A stretch of 39,089 nt of DNA from Thermoleophilia bacterium (GTDB taxonomy: Bacteria > Actinomycetota > Thermoleophilia > Gaiellales > JAICJC01): contig JAICJC010000020.1 in assembly GCA_025928655.1 (NCBI GenBank), positions 1-39,089 on the forward strand. Direction: 5' to 3'. Shown in pieces: positions 8,042 to 17,024 of the stretch. The translations under genes were made by a program, and so were the position numbers. Numbering within the stretch: position 1 is the first letter of the stretch; each line of letters starts with the position of its first letter. Under the pieces are notes generated by a model. That model had not been told where the DNA came from and made no database searches. It saw nothing but the letters and a program-made list of their open reading frames with translations.

Positions 8042-9451
8042 GTGAACACCCACCGCGTCCGCCGTCTCGGCCTCTTCCTGCTCGCCTTCTTCCCCGCCGT
8101 CGGGTACACGCTCGTGCGCACGGACACGGTGCCCGTCGCGGGCGCGTTCGTCTCACCGCCGACGCACGTGCTCGCCGTGGGCGGCGCGGCGCTCGCCGCA
8201 CTGCTCGCCGCGATGCTGATGGTGCGGGTCGCGATGCGCGAGAACGACATCCGCGGCGGCCTGATCGGCGTCGGCTTCCTCGCGATGGCCGGGCTGCTCA
8301 TCATCCACGCCTCGGCGACGCCCGGGTTCATCCTGGGGGAGTACGGGCGCAACGCCACCATCGGCCTCGCCGGCGCCCTCGCCGTGCCCACGGGGGGGAT
8401 CCTGTTCGCCGTCGCGCTGCTCGTCCCCGTCCGCGTGATGGACGCGCCCCGCCGCATCCTGCAGGCGACCGCCGTCACCGTCACGACGCTCCTCGTGTTC
8501 GGCGCGATCGGCCTCGGGCATCCCGCCCTGATCCCGCTGATCCCGGTCAACGTCTCGCCCGGCGTCTACATCCTGCTCACTCCCGCGTGCGTCGTCTACG
8601 CCTGGCTGGCGTGGCGGACGTGGCAGACCTACCTCCTCACCCGGCGCCCGAGCGACGCCGTCGTCGCCGTCGGCCTCGTCTGGCTCGGCACGTCGATCCC
8701 GACCTACCTGCTCTCGCCGGTGTGGTCGTGGACGTTCTGGGCCGGCCACGGCCTCGAGGCGTCGGGCTTCCTGGCGGTGGCGGCCGCCGTCACCCGCGAC
8801 CTCACCCGGCGCGCGCCCACCTACGCGCTGCGCCGCCGCACCCGGGCGCAGGACCTGCTCGACTCCGAGTCCGAGCTCCTGGGCGGCTACGTCAAGTCGC
8901 TCAAAGCCGACCTGCACCACCACGATCCCTCGACGCTCGTCCACTCGCAGAACGTCGCCATGCTGGCCGTCGCGGTCGGCGAGCAGCTCTCGCTCCCGGC
9001 CCCGGCCCTGCGGCGGCTGGCCGTCGCCGGGCTGCTCCACGACATCGGCAAGCTGCGCATCGCGCCGGAGATCCTGAACAAGCCGGGCAAGCTGACCGAC
9101 GACGAGTACGGGACGATCAAGACGCACCCCCAGGCGGGCGCGAACATCCTCTCGCGGGTCGGCAGCTTCGAGGAGGAGATCCCGATCGTGCTCGCCCACC
9201 ACGAGCGCGTCGACGGCCGCGGCTACCCGCACGGCCTCGCCGGAGAGGACATCCCGCTCGAGGCCCGGATCCTCTCGATCTGCGACGTCTTCGACGCCCT
9301 CACGAGCTGGCGCGCCTACCGCGAGCCGTGGTCGCACGAGCGCGCGCTCGACCTGATCAAGTCGGACACCGGGACGGCCTTCGACCCGGCCTGCGCCGCC
9401 GCGCTCCTGGCCGTCATCGGCGCCGACGCGGCCGCCGGCATCGCCGCGTAG
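8042..9451 (+). CDS. Membrane protein with C-terminal HD-GYP (c-di-GMP phosphodiesterase-type) domain
   Basis: About eight hydrophobic segments, then 'LLHDIGKLRIAPEILNKPGKLTDDEY', 'HHERVDGRGYPHGLAGEDIPLEARILSICDVFDALTSWRAYRE'. Start at GTG 8042. Confidence 0.9.
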   Translation: MNTHRVRRLGLFLLAFFPAVGYTLVRTDTVPVAGAFVSPPTHVLAVGGAALAALLAAMLMVRVAMRENDIRGGLIGVGFLAMAGLLIIHASATPGFILGEYGRNATIGLAGALAVPTGGILFAVALLVPVRVMDAPRRILQATAVTVTTLLVFGAIGLGHPALIPLIPVNVSPGVYILLTPACVVYAWLAWRTWQTYLLTRRPSDAVVAVGLVWLGTSIPTYLLSPVWSWTFWAGHGLEASGFLAVAAAVTRDLTRRAPTYALRRRTRAQDLLDSESELLGGYVKSLKADLHHHDPSTLVHSQNVAMLAVAVGEQLSLPAPALRRLAVAGLLHDIGKLRIAPEILNKPGKLTDDEYGTIKTHPQAGANILSRVGSFEEEIPIVLAHHERVDGRGYPHGLAGEDIPLEARILSICDVFDALTSWRAYREPWSHERALDLIKSDTGTAFDPACAAALLAVIGADAAAGIAA

Positions 9452-9494
9452 ACCACCAGCGCTCACCCCGGCGGGCGTCTGGTTGACTACGGGC

Positions 9495-10403
9495 GTGGCA
9501 ACGTCCGCGGCGATCGACAGCATCTCGCGATCGCAGCATCGCCGCGGCCAGACATACGTCGCCCTCGCCGCCCTGGCCTGGTCGACCGCCGGCGTGCTCC
9601 AGCGCGAGCTGCACGTCGGGCTGGGGACGCAGGTGGCGGGGCGGGCGCTGTTCGCCTTCGTGGCGCTCGCGCTCTTCGTCGCCGCGGGACAGTGGCGCGA
9701 CCCGGCCTCCCCCATGCGCGGGAGCGGTTGGGCGATGGTCGGCGTGAGCGTCTCGACCGCCCTCGCGTCGGGCTCGTTCATCGTCGCCCTGAACTACTCG
9801 ACGGTCGCGAACGTGCTCTTCCTGCAGGCGGCGGCGCCGATGGTGGCGGCGCTGCTCGCGTGGCTCATGCTGAGCGAGCCGGTGTCGCGGCGCTCCTGGA
9901 TCGCCATGCTGATCGCGCTCGCCGGCGTCGGGGTGATGGTCGGCGCGCCCGGCAACGGCGGGATCCTGGTCACCCTGCTCACGATCGTGATCCCGCTCTC
10001 GTTCGCCGTCAGCATCGTGATCACGCGCCACCACCGGCACATGTCGATGGCGCCGGCCACCGCCCTCGCCCAGATCCTGATCCTCGTCTGCGCGGCCCCG
10101 TTCGCCCATCCCGGCTCCGTGAACGAGAGAAACCTCGTCCTGCTGATCCTGCTCGGGGCGGGCCAGATCGGGCTCGGCCTCGCGCTGCTCTCGATCGGGG
10201 CGCGGCTGCTGCCGGCCGCGGAGATCGCCACGATCACGCTGCTCGAGGTCGTGCTGGGCCCGCTGTGGGTGTGGATGGCCGTGTCGGAACGGCCCGCGTC
10301 GGCAACGCTCGTCGGCGGGGCGGTCGTCACCGCCGCCGTGCTGCTTCAGGCGAGCGCCGAGCCGCCCGCCCCGGCGGCCGAGATCAGCCCGCCCCCACCG
10401 TGA
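9495..10403 (+). CDS. EamA/DMT family transporter
   Basis: About ten hydrophobic segments; 'ALAWSTAGVLQREL', 'AAAPMVAALLAWLMLSEPVSRRSWIAMLIALAGVGVM'. Confidence 0.85.
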   Translation: MATSAAIDSISRSQHRRGQTYVALAALAWSTAGVLQRELHVGLGTQVAGRALFAFVALALFVAAGQWRDPASPMRGSGWAMVGVSVSTALASGSFIVALNYSTVANVLFLQAAAPMVAALLAWLMLSEPVSRRSWIAMLIALAGVGVMVGAPGNGGILVTLLTIVIPLSFAVSIVITRHHRHMSMAPATALAQILILVCAAPFAHPGSVNERNLVLLILLGAGQIGLGLALLSIGARLLPAAEIATITLLEVVLGPLWVWMAVSERPASATLVGGAVVTAAVLLQASAEPPAPAAEISPPPP

Positions 10404-10436
10404 CGGCACCGCCGGGCCCACCGCTCGGCGCCCACC

Positions 10437-10499
10437 GGGGTCCGACCCCGAACGTCGGGCGTTGCACATCTGGGGCCGTGCCGTTCGGGGTCTGACCCC
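10437..10499. repeat. Inverted pair of family-2 palindromes (10437-10449 GGGGTCCGACCCC; 10487-10499 GGGGTCTGACCCC)
   Basis: First reads CACCGGGGTCCGACCCCGAACG; reverse complement of second reads CACCTCGGGGTCAGACCCCGAACG, so shared flanks face inward. Confidence 0.9.
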
Positions 10500-10510
10500 G
10501 AGGTGGGGCC

Positions 10511-11947
10511 TCAGTCCGCAACCACCTTGAACGAGCCCAGGGAGGAGTCGGTGGCGTAGGAGATCCTGGCGCCGTGCGCCGCCTCCGTCCGCAGCCGCTC
10601 CCACAGCTCCGCCCCGATCACCTCGCCCGGCGCGAGGGCGGGGATCCCGGGCGGGTAGGGCACCGCGAACTCGGCCGCGACCCGGCCGACCGCGTCCGCC
10701 GCGGCGACCCGCTCCGTGGGCGCGAACGCCGCCTCGCGCGGCGTCATCGCCTGCTCCGGGTTCGTGCGCCACGAGGTCGCCACGGGGGGCGGGTCGCCGA
10801 CGCTGCCGCGGTGCTCGTCGACGGCGGCGCGCAGGATAGGAACGAAGGCGTCGACGCGGCTCGCGTCGTCGCCGACGGTGATGTGCGGGATGAGCACGCG
10901 CCGGTCGGCACCCTCGACCTGGACGCCCCGTGCCCGCAGCGAGCGGTCGACGGCGATGCCGTCGGCGTGCGCGCCCGCCAGGTCGACGACGAGCTTCAGC
11001 GGGTCGCGGGCCAGCACGGACGGATGGCCGAGGACGGCGTCGTCGCCGATCACCCGCAGGCCCTCGATCGTCTCCACCCCCTCGCGCGCGCGTGCGTAAA
11101 GCTCGACCGCGGCGCCGATCAGCCGTTCGCCCTCGGCCTGCATCCACGCCCGGGTCTGGTCGATCGTGCTGTAGATCATGGCCGACGGGCTCGTCGTCAG
11201 CAGCATGTCGAAGGCCGCGCCCAGCCGCTCGAGGTCGATGCGGCCCGTGTCGCGGGCGAGCAGCAGCGCGCCGGGCGTGAGTGACATGAGCGTCTTGTGC
11301 GTGCTGAGCGCGATGGCGTCGGCGCCGAGCGCGAGCGCGTTGCGCGGGACGCTGCTCGCGAAGCCGAAGTGGGCCGCCCAGGCGTGGTCGCAGACGAGCG
11401 TCACCCCGCGCGCGTGGCAGGTCTCGGCGATCGCGGGCAGGTCGGAGAGGACGCCGACGTAGGACGGCTCGGTCAGGATCGCGGTGCGGATGCCCGGCTC
11501 GGCGTCGAGCGCTGCGGCAACCCGGCCGGCCGGCGTCCCGAGCGGGATGCCGAGCTCGTCGGAGACGTCCGGCGAGAGCCACACCGGCCGCGCCCCGGCC
11601 AGGATCAGGCCGGAGTAGACCGACTTGTGGCAGGTGCGGTGGACGAGCACCGGCTCCCCCGGCCGGGTCGTCGCCAGGCAGAGCGCCTGGTTGGGGTGAG
11701 TGGAGCCGTTGTGGCTGAACCGGCACATGTCGGCCCCCCACGCCGCCGCCGCCAGCGCCTCGGCCCGTTCGAGCACCTGGTGGTCGTTGCGCAGCGTGTC
11801 GGCGCCGCCGTGGTGGGGGATGTCCGAGAGCAGCAGCGACCCCTCGCCCACGAGCGCCGGGTTGCGCTTGTGCCCCGGGGTCGTCATGGGCGTCGGGACG
11901 TCGCGCAGGTAGGCGGCAACCGCGTCGGCGAAGGGGGTCTCGGTCAT
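10511..11947 (-). CDS. Orn/Lys/Arg decarboxylase-family PLP enzyme
   Basis: 'TPGHKRNPALVGEG', 'ADMCRFSHNGSTHPNQAL', 'HRTCHKSVYSGLILAGARPVW', 'LVCDHAWAAHFGF', 'ALSTHKTLMSLTPGALLL' (candidate PLP lysine). Start at 11947; ORF upstream of this is a shadow. Confidence 0.88.
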   Translation of the reverse strand: MTETPFADAVAAYLRDVPTPMTTPGHKRNPALVGEGSLLLSDIPHHGGADTLRNDHQVLERAEALAAAAWGADMCRFSHNGSTHPNQALCLATTRPGEPVLVHRTCHKSVYSGLILAGARPVWLSPDVSDELGIPLGTPAGRVAAALDAEPGIRTAILTEPSYVGVLSDLPAIAETCHARGVTLVCDHAWAAHFGFASSVPRNALALGADAIALSTHKTLMSLTPGALLLARDTGRIDLERLGAAFDMLLTTSPSAMIYSTIDQTRAWMQAEGERLIGAAVELYARAREGVETIEGLRVIGDDAVLGHPSVLARDPLKLVVDLAGAHADGIAVDRSLRARGVQVEGADRRVLIPHITVGDDASRVDAFVPILRAAVDEHRGSVGDPPPVATSWRTNPEQAMTPREAAFAPTERVAAADAVGRVAAEFAVPYPPGIPALAPGEVIGAELWERLRTEAAHGARISYATDSSLGSFKVVAD

Positions 11948-11970
11948 GCCGGGCGAGTCTACGCGCCGGC

Positions 11971-11993
11971 GGTTGCACCCGGCCCGGGCAACC
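11971..11993. promoter_or_regulatory. Inverted repeat GGTTGC-N11-GCAACC in divergent promoter region
   Basis: Perfect 6-bp arms between starts at 11947(-) and 12011(+). Confidence 0.4.
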
Positions 11994-12010
11994 CGCGATG
12001 ATCCGCCTCC

Positions 12011-13489
12011 ATGCCGCAGACGATCCCGGAGCTGTTCGACGAGGCGGTCGCCGCGGCGCCCGACAAGGTCTGGCTCGTTGCCGGGGACGAATCGTTCACC
12101 TATGCGGAGGCGCGCGCCCGGATCGGGCGAGCGGCGGCGGCGCTCCGCGCGGCCGGCCTGCGCCCCGGCGAGCCCGTGCTGGCGACCATGCGAAACACGC
12201 CGGACCACCTCTTCACATGGCTCGCGTCCGCCTACGCCGGCACCATCCTCGTCACCGCCAACCCGCGCAGCGCGGAGGCCGAGCTGGCGGGGCTGGTGGG
12301 CCAGGTGCGGCCGCGGCTGGTCGTCTCCGACGCTCCGCTTCCGGGCGCCGTCGCGGTCGAGCGCCTGTTCGAGGAGGAGGCGGGATTCGACGGGACCGGG
12401 CCCGCCGGGCCGGACGACGCCGCCGTCCTGATCCCGACATCGGGGACGACCGGCCGATCGAAGCTCGTCACGCAGACCCACCGCGCCTACGTGATGGCGG
12501 GCGAGGGCTTCCCGTGGTGGATGGAGCTCGGCCCCGACGACCGGCTGATGACCTCGCTCCCGCTCTTCCACATCAACGCGCCCACCTACTCGATGCTCGG
12601 GTCGGTCGCCGCCGGCGCCAGCCTGGCGCTCCTGCCCGGCTTCTCCGCCAGCGGGTTCCTGGCCTCGGCCCGGAAGCACGGCGCGACCGAGTTCAACGCG
12701 ATCGGGGCGATGCTCGAGATCCTGATGCGCCAGCCCGAGCGCCCCGACGACGCCGACACGCCCCTGCGCCTGTGCTACACGGGGCCGGCGCCGCCGAAGG
12801 AGCGCCACCTCGAGATCGAGCGCCGCTTCGGCCTGCGGATCGTGTGCGGGTACGCGATGTCGGAGACGCCGTACGGCACGATCTGGCCCCGGCGGACGCG
12901 CCCGTTCGGGACGCTCGGGAGCATTCGCCAGCACCCGACGCTGGGCGTCGTCAACGAGGGCCGGGTGATGCAGGACGGCGGCCCGGCCGGGCCGGGCGAG
13001 GTGGGCGAGCTCGAGCTGCGCAACCCGGCGGTGATGAAGGGCTACTGGGGCATGCCCGAGGAGACGGCGAAGGTGCTCTCCGACGACGGCTGGCTGCGCA
13101 CGGGCGATCTGGTGACGGACGACGGCGAGGGCACCTACACGTTCGTCGGCCGCGTTAAGGAGGTGATCCGGCGCCGGGGCGAGAACGTCGCGCCCGCCGA
13201 GATCGAGGAGGCGCTCGTCGACCATCCGGCCGTGTTCGAGGCGGCCGTCGTCGGCGTGCCGTCCGAGCTGTCCGAGGAGGACATCAAGGCGTTCGTCGTC
13301 CTCCATGACCCGGCTGCCGACCTCGCCGCCGTGCGCGACCATGCGGCGGGGCTGCTCGCGCCGTTCAAGGTGCCGCGCTACATGCAGGCGACGGCCGAGC
13401 TCCCGCACACGCCGACCGGCCGGGTGGCCAAGCATGAGATCACCCGCGAGCGCACGCCCGACGAGATCGACTTCGAGAGGAGAGCATGA
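12011..13489 (+). CDS. Class I adenylate-forming acyl-CoA synthetase (CaiC/FadD-like)
   Basis: 'LIPTSGTTGRSKLVTQTHRAY', 'GYAMSETPYGTI', 'DGWLRTGDLVTDDGEGTYTFVGRVKEVIRRRGENVAPAEIEEAL', 'LPHTPTGRVAKHEI'. Confidence 0.93.
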   Translation: MPQTIPELFDEAVAAAPDKVWLVAGDESFTYAEARARIGRAAAALRAAGLRPGEPVLATMRNTPDHLFTWLASAYAGTILVTANPRSAEAELAGLVGQVRPRLVVSDAPLPGAVAVERLFEEEAGFDGTGPAGPDDAAVLIPTSGTTGRSKLVTQTHRAYVMAGEGFPWWMELGPDDRLMTSLPLFHINAPTYSMLGSVAAGASLALLPGFSASGFLASARKHGATEFNAIGAMLEILMRQPERPDDADTPLRLCYTGPAPPKERHLEIERRFGLRIVCGYAMSETPYGTIWPRRTRPFGTLGSIRQHPTLGVVNEGRVMQDGGPAGPGEVGELELRNPAVMKGYWGMPEETAKVLSDDGWLRTGDLVTDDGEGTYTFVGRVKEVIRRRGENVAPAEIEEALVDHPAVFEAAVVGVPSELSEEDIKAFVVLHDPAADLAAVRDHAAGLLAPFKVPRYMQATAELPHTPTGRVAKHEITRERTPDEIDFERRA

Positions 13490-14259
13490 GCACGAGCGAC
13501 TGGCTACGCACCGACATCGGCACGACCACCGCCGACGCCATCACCATCCGCGGGCACGACCTGGCCGGGGAGCTGATGGGCCGGGTCACGTTCACCGAGC
13601 TCGCATTCCTGCTCGTCCAGGGCCGGATGCCCGCGGAGGGCGAGACGATGCTGCTCGACGCGGTGCTCGTCTCGCTCGCCGACCACGGCCTCACGCCGAC
13701 CGTGCTCGCGGCGAGGCTCACCTACACCGGCGCACCCGAGTCGCTTCAGGGCGCCGTCGCGTCGGGGCTCCTGGGCGCGGGGACGGTGTTCCTCGGCGTC
13801 GTCGAGGACGCGGCCGTGTTCCTGGCCGGCATCGTCGCGGGGTCGCAGGGCGACGTGGACCTGAACGCGGCGGCCGATGCGGCGGTCGCCGCCAGGCTGG
13901 AGTCGGGCCGGCGGGTGCCCGGCCTCGGCCACCCCATCCACAGGGTCGAGGACCCGCGCACGCCGCGCATGTACGCGATCGCCGAGGAGGCCGGCGTGCT
14001 CGGGCCGCACCTGCGCGCGCTCGAGCTGGTGGCGGCCGCGGCGGCGAAGCGGACCGGCCGCAGCCTCCCCATCAACGGCGCCGGCGCGGCGGGGGCGGCG
14101 CTCGCCGACATCGGCTTCGCGCCCGAGATCGTGCGCGGGTTCGCGCTGCTCGCGCGCACCGCGGGCGTCGTGGCGCACCTGGCGGAGGAGATGGAGCGGC
14201 CGCTGGGGATGCCGCTCTTCCGCTACGTCGACGAGCGGCTGGCGGAGGGACGGCGGTGA
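13486..14259 (+). CDS. Citrate synthase-fold protein, citryl-CoA lyase-like
   Basis: 'PGLGHPIHRVEDPRTPRMYAIAEE', 'LPINGAGAAGAALADIGF', 'ARTAGVVAHLAEEMERPLG'; too short for a full citrate synthase; 4-nt overlap with ligase. Confidence 0.8.
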   Translation: MSTSDWLRTDIGTTTADAITIRGHDLAGELMGRVTFTELAFLLVQGRMPAEGETMLLDAVLVSLADHGLTPTVLAARLTYTGAPESLQGAVASGLLGAGTVFLGVVEDAAVFLAGIVAGSQGDVDLNAAADAAVAARLESGRRVPGLGHPIHRVEDPRTPRMYAIAEEAGVLGPHLRALELVAAAAAKRTGRSLPINGAGAAGAALADIGFAPEIVRGFALLARTAGVVAHLAEEMERPLGMPLFRYVDERLAEGRR

Positions 14260-15038
14260 GCGGCCGGGTGCAGGGCAAGACGGTCGCCATCACGGGCGCG
14301 TCCTCCGGGCTCGGCCGGGCGATGGCGCTGCGGTTCGCGGCGGAGGGCGCGCACGTGGTGTGCGCCGACGTGCGCAGCGACCCGCGTGAGGGCGGCGAGC
14401 CGACCGTCGACGTGATCGCCGCGTCCGGCGGGAGCGGCGAGTACGTCGAGGCCGACGCGTCCCGCTGGGACGACATCGACCGGCTCGTCACGACGGCCGC
14501 CGCGCACTCCGGGCGGCTGGACGTGATGGTGAACAACGCCATCGTCGCCGGCCCCCACTCCAAGGGCCTGCTCGAGACGGAGGAGGACGACTGGGACGCG
14601 ATCATGGCCGTCGGCCTGCGCGGCGTCTTCCTGTGCTGCAAGCGGGCCGTGCAGCAGATGCTGACCCAGGAGCCGGTGGCCGAGGCCCGTGGCCGCATCA
14701 TCAACCTGTCGTCGCAGCACGGCATGATCGGGGCGCCCGGGCACGTCGCCTACTGTACGGCCAAGGGCGGCGTGGTCAACCTGACCCGCCAGGTGGCGGT
14801 CGACTTCGCCCGGCGCGGGATCATCGTGAACGCGATCGCGCCCGGCAAGATCCTCACCCGCCCCGCCGACGAGCCGGACACGCCCGAAGTGCTCGCCTAT
14901 TCGCACTCGCGAACGCCGTTCTCGCGCCTGGGCCGCCCGGACGACGTGGCGGCGGCGGCGCTCTATCTGGCCTCGGACGAGTGCTCGTACGTCAGCGGCA
15001 CGAACCTGCTCGTCGACGGCGGCTGGATGGCCTACTGA
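14256..15038 (+). CDS. SDR-family oxidoreductase
   Basis: 'AITGASSGLGRAMALRFA', 'NLSSQHGMIGAPGHVAYCTAKGG', 'LLVDGGWMAY'; GTGA overlap start at 14256. Confidence 0.92.
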   Translation: MSGRVQGKTVAITGASSGLGRAMALRFAAEGAHVVCADVRSDPREGGEPTVDVIAASGGSGEYVEADASRWDDIDRLVTTAAAHSGRLDVMVNNAIVAGPHSKGLLETEEDDWDAIMAVGLRGVFLCCKRAVQQMLTQEPVAEARGRIINLSSQHGMIGAPGHVAYCTAKGGVVNLTRQVAVDFARRGIIVNAIAPGKILTRPADEPDTPEVLAYSHSRTPFSRLGRPDDVAAAALYLASDECSYVSGTNLLVDGGWMAY

Positions 15039-15760
15039 CGCGACCGCGGCTCATCTGGGTCGATCCGGTGGGCACCGATTTCGCCGGGACGGCCATCGAG
15101 GCTTTCGCCGAGCGGCTCCGGGGCCAGGTCGACGTGACGGTTCTGGGGCTCCGCGCCCGGGGCCTGGCCCCGGGTGAGCCGTACGGGATGCACCTCGAGG
15201 TCGCCGCCGTTGCCGAGGCGGCGGGGGCCGGGCCCGTGCATCTGGCCGGGTTCTCCGCGGGGGCGACCGTCGCGCTGGCGGCGGCGCTCGCGCTCGGCGA
15301 CGCGGTGCGGAGCGTCGCCCTGCTCGAGCCGGCGTTCATCGGCGACGACGACTGGGATCCCGCCGAGGCGCGGTGGCGGGCGGCGATCGGGTCGCTCGGC
15401 GCGGCCAGCACGGCACGGGAGGTGGAGGCGTTCCGGGCCATGCTGATGGCTCCCGGCGCGACGACGCCGCCGTCACGCGGCCCGCCCGCCTGGGACTTCC
15501 GCGACGATCTGCTCGGGTCAATGCTGAGCGCGCACACCGGCTTCGAGAGCTCCGATCTGGCCGCGATCCGGGCGCCGGTTCTCCTGATCCGCGGCGGCCG
15601 CAGCACGCCGCGCTTCGGCCTCGTCGCCCGCCGGCTCATGGCGGTCTGCCCGCGGGCGTCCGAGCACGTCTTTTTGACCCTCCACCACTTCGCGCCGCCG
15701 TACCGGGAGCAGCCGGAGGAGCTCGCCGGCCTCCTGCTCGGCTTCTGGGGCGCCGCGTGA
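15035..15760 (+). CDS. Alpha/beta hydrolase
   Basis: Nucleophile elbow 'LAGFSAGATVALAAAL', late 'APVLLIRGGRS'. Start codon uncertain. Confidence 0.7.
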   Translation: MTRPRLIWVDPVGTDFAGTAIEAFAERLRGQVDVTVLGLRARGLAPGEPYGMHLEVAAVAEAAGAGPVHLAGFSAGATVALAAALALGDAVRSVALLEPAFIGDDDWDPAEARWRAAIGSLGAASTAREVEAFRAMLMAPGATTPPSRGPPAWDFRDDLLGSMLSAHTGFESSDLAAIRAPVLLIRGGRSTPRFGLVARRLMAVCPRASEHVFLTLHHFAPPYREQPEELAGLLLGFWGAA

Positions 15761-15791
15761 GCCCGTGCTGCCGTAACGCTCGCGCCCGCCG

Positions 15792-16403
15792 GTGCGTTGT
15801 GTAGAGGTGGCCCGTCTCGTGCTCCTCGGCGCCGCCCTCGCGGCGGCGGCCGCCGCGCTCGCGCCGTCGAGCGCGGCCGCCGACCCGCCGACGCTGCGCA
15901 ACGCCGTGGTGAACGGCGGCTTCGAGCGCCCGCTGGTGCCGCTCGGAACCTCGCACCCGTTCCCCGCGATCCGCGGGTGGCGGCTGGCGTTCGGTCCCGA
16001 CATCGAGATCCAGAACCACGTCGCGGGCGACCCGGAGAGCGGCCGCCAGTTCGTGGAGCTCGACTCCGACGCCTCGAGCGGGATCTGGCAGAGGGTGCCG
16101 ACCCGGCCGGGGCGCCTGTACCGGCTGCAGCTCTTCTTCTCCCCCCGGCCGGGCACATCGGCGGCCGAGAACGTCCTCGTCGTGCACTGGCGCGGCTTCG
16201 TGGTCGGCCGGATCAGCGCCGACGGGCGCGGGCTCAGGAACACGGCCTGGCGGATGTACGCGTTCAAGGTGCGCGCGGCCCGCACGAGCACGCGCATCGA
16301 GCTCGCCGACGGGGGCATCTCCGACTCGGTCGGCACCGAGGTTGACGCGGTGAGCGTCACGCCCTGGCGCGGCCATCCGTTCGGGGGATCGTCTAGCAGG
16401 TGA
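15792..16403 (+). CDS. Secreted protein with DUF642-like / galactose-binding-like beta-sandwich
   Basis: Signal-like 'LVLLGAALAAAAAALAPSSAAA' then 'NAVVNGGFERP...RGWRLAFGPDIEIQNHVAGDPESGRQFVELDSDASSGIWQRV...YRLQLFFSPRPG'. Confidence 0.65.
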   Translation: MRCVEVARLVLLGAALAAAAAALAPSSAAADPPTLRNAVVNGGFERPLVPLGTSHPFPAIRGWRLAFGPDIEIQNHVAGDPESGRQFVELDSDASSGIWQRVPTRPGRLYRLQLFFSPRPGTSAAENVLVVHWRGFVVGRISADGRGLRNTAWRMYAFKVRAARTSTRIELADGGISDSVGTEVDAVSVTPWRGHPFGGSSSR

Positions 16404-16989
16404 TCTGGCGACGGGTCAGGTTGCCGCGCCGCGCGCGGTGCCCGTCGATGCGCGCGGTCGCGGCGAAGGGGCCGGGGCGGCCACAGGTATAGACGTCCGG
16501 CAGCGAGAACGTGCGGTACTCGCCCGGCCGGTACTCGCCGGCGAACCAGGCGATGTCATCCCAGTCACCGATGATCGCCCCGCCGCGGGCACGGATCGTG
16601 AACGTGAACGCCGACCCGCCGTAGCAGCGCCGGCGGCTGACGTTCCGCAGCACCACGGTGGCGACCCGGTGGTGGGGCGGATGCGGGTACGCCCCCGCCC
16701 GCGCGAGGAAGGACAACCCGTGCCGGAGGTGGACACGGGCCCATTCGGGGCCGGACTCCTGCGTGGCGGACGACCGGCGAACCTCGACGGCCATCGTCAT
16801 GTCACGGAGGGCGCAATGTGGCACCCCGGGCCCGAGGCCGGTGTTGCTCGGTGGCGCCGGTGTGGCAGGGGACGCCCCGTGGCCCGAGGAGAGCCGCCCG
16901 CCCACGACGGCGACCGCCAGGAATGCGACGACTCCGACGACGAGGAGCCTGTCCGTCCACCGCCGCAGCCCCTGTGCGCGAACCGTCAC
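16393..16989 (-). CDS. Membrane-anchored or secreted protein of unknown function
   Basis: GTG start 16989; one N-terminal TM 'LLVVGVVAFLAVAVVGG', Pro/Ala linker, then extracellular domain with four Cys including the C-terminal residue; overlaps 3' end of preceding gene by 11 nt. Confidence 0.6.
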   Translation of the reverse strand: MTVRAQGLRRWTDRLLVVGVVAFLAVAVVGGRLSSGHGASPATPAPPSNTGLGPGVPHCALRDMTMAVEVRRSSATQESGPEWARVHLRHGLSFLARAGAYPHPPHHRVATVVLRNVSRRRCYGGSAFTFTIRARGGAIIGDWDDIAWFAGEYRPGEYRTFSLPDVYTCGRPGPFAATARIDGHRARRGNLTRRQITC

Positions 16990-17011
16990 GGAATCTGCAC
17001 GCCCACCGTTC

Positions 17012-17024
17012 GGGGTCAGACCCC
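17012..17024. repeat. Family-2 palindrome GGGGTCAGACCCC
   Basis: Flank CCGTTC matches the 10487 copy; overlaps stop codon of the 17016-18056 gene. Confidence 0.85.

Noticed and set aside
9414-11978. 854-aa minus-strand ORF spanning the decarboxylase and EamA transporter region
   Set aside because: Arg/Asp-rich translation in the wrong frame over supported genes.
11948-13435. N-terminal extension of the decarboxylase ORF (974 aa in total)
   Set aside because: Extension lies antisense to the acyl-CoA synthetase; the family-like N-terminus begins at MTETPFADAV (11947).
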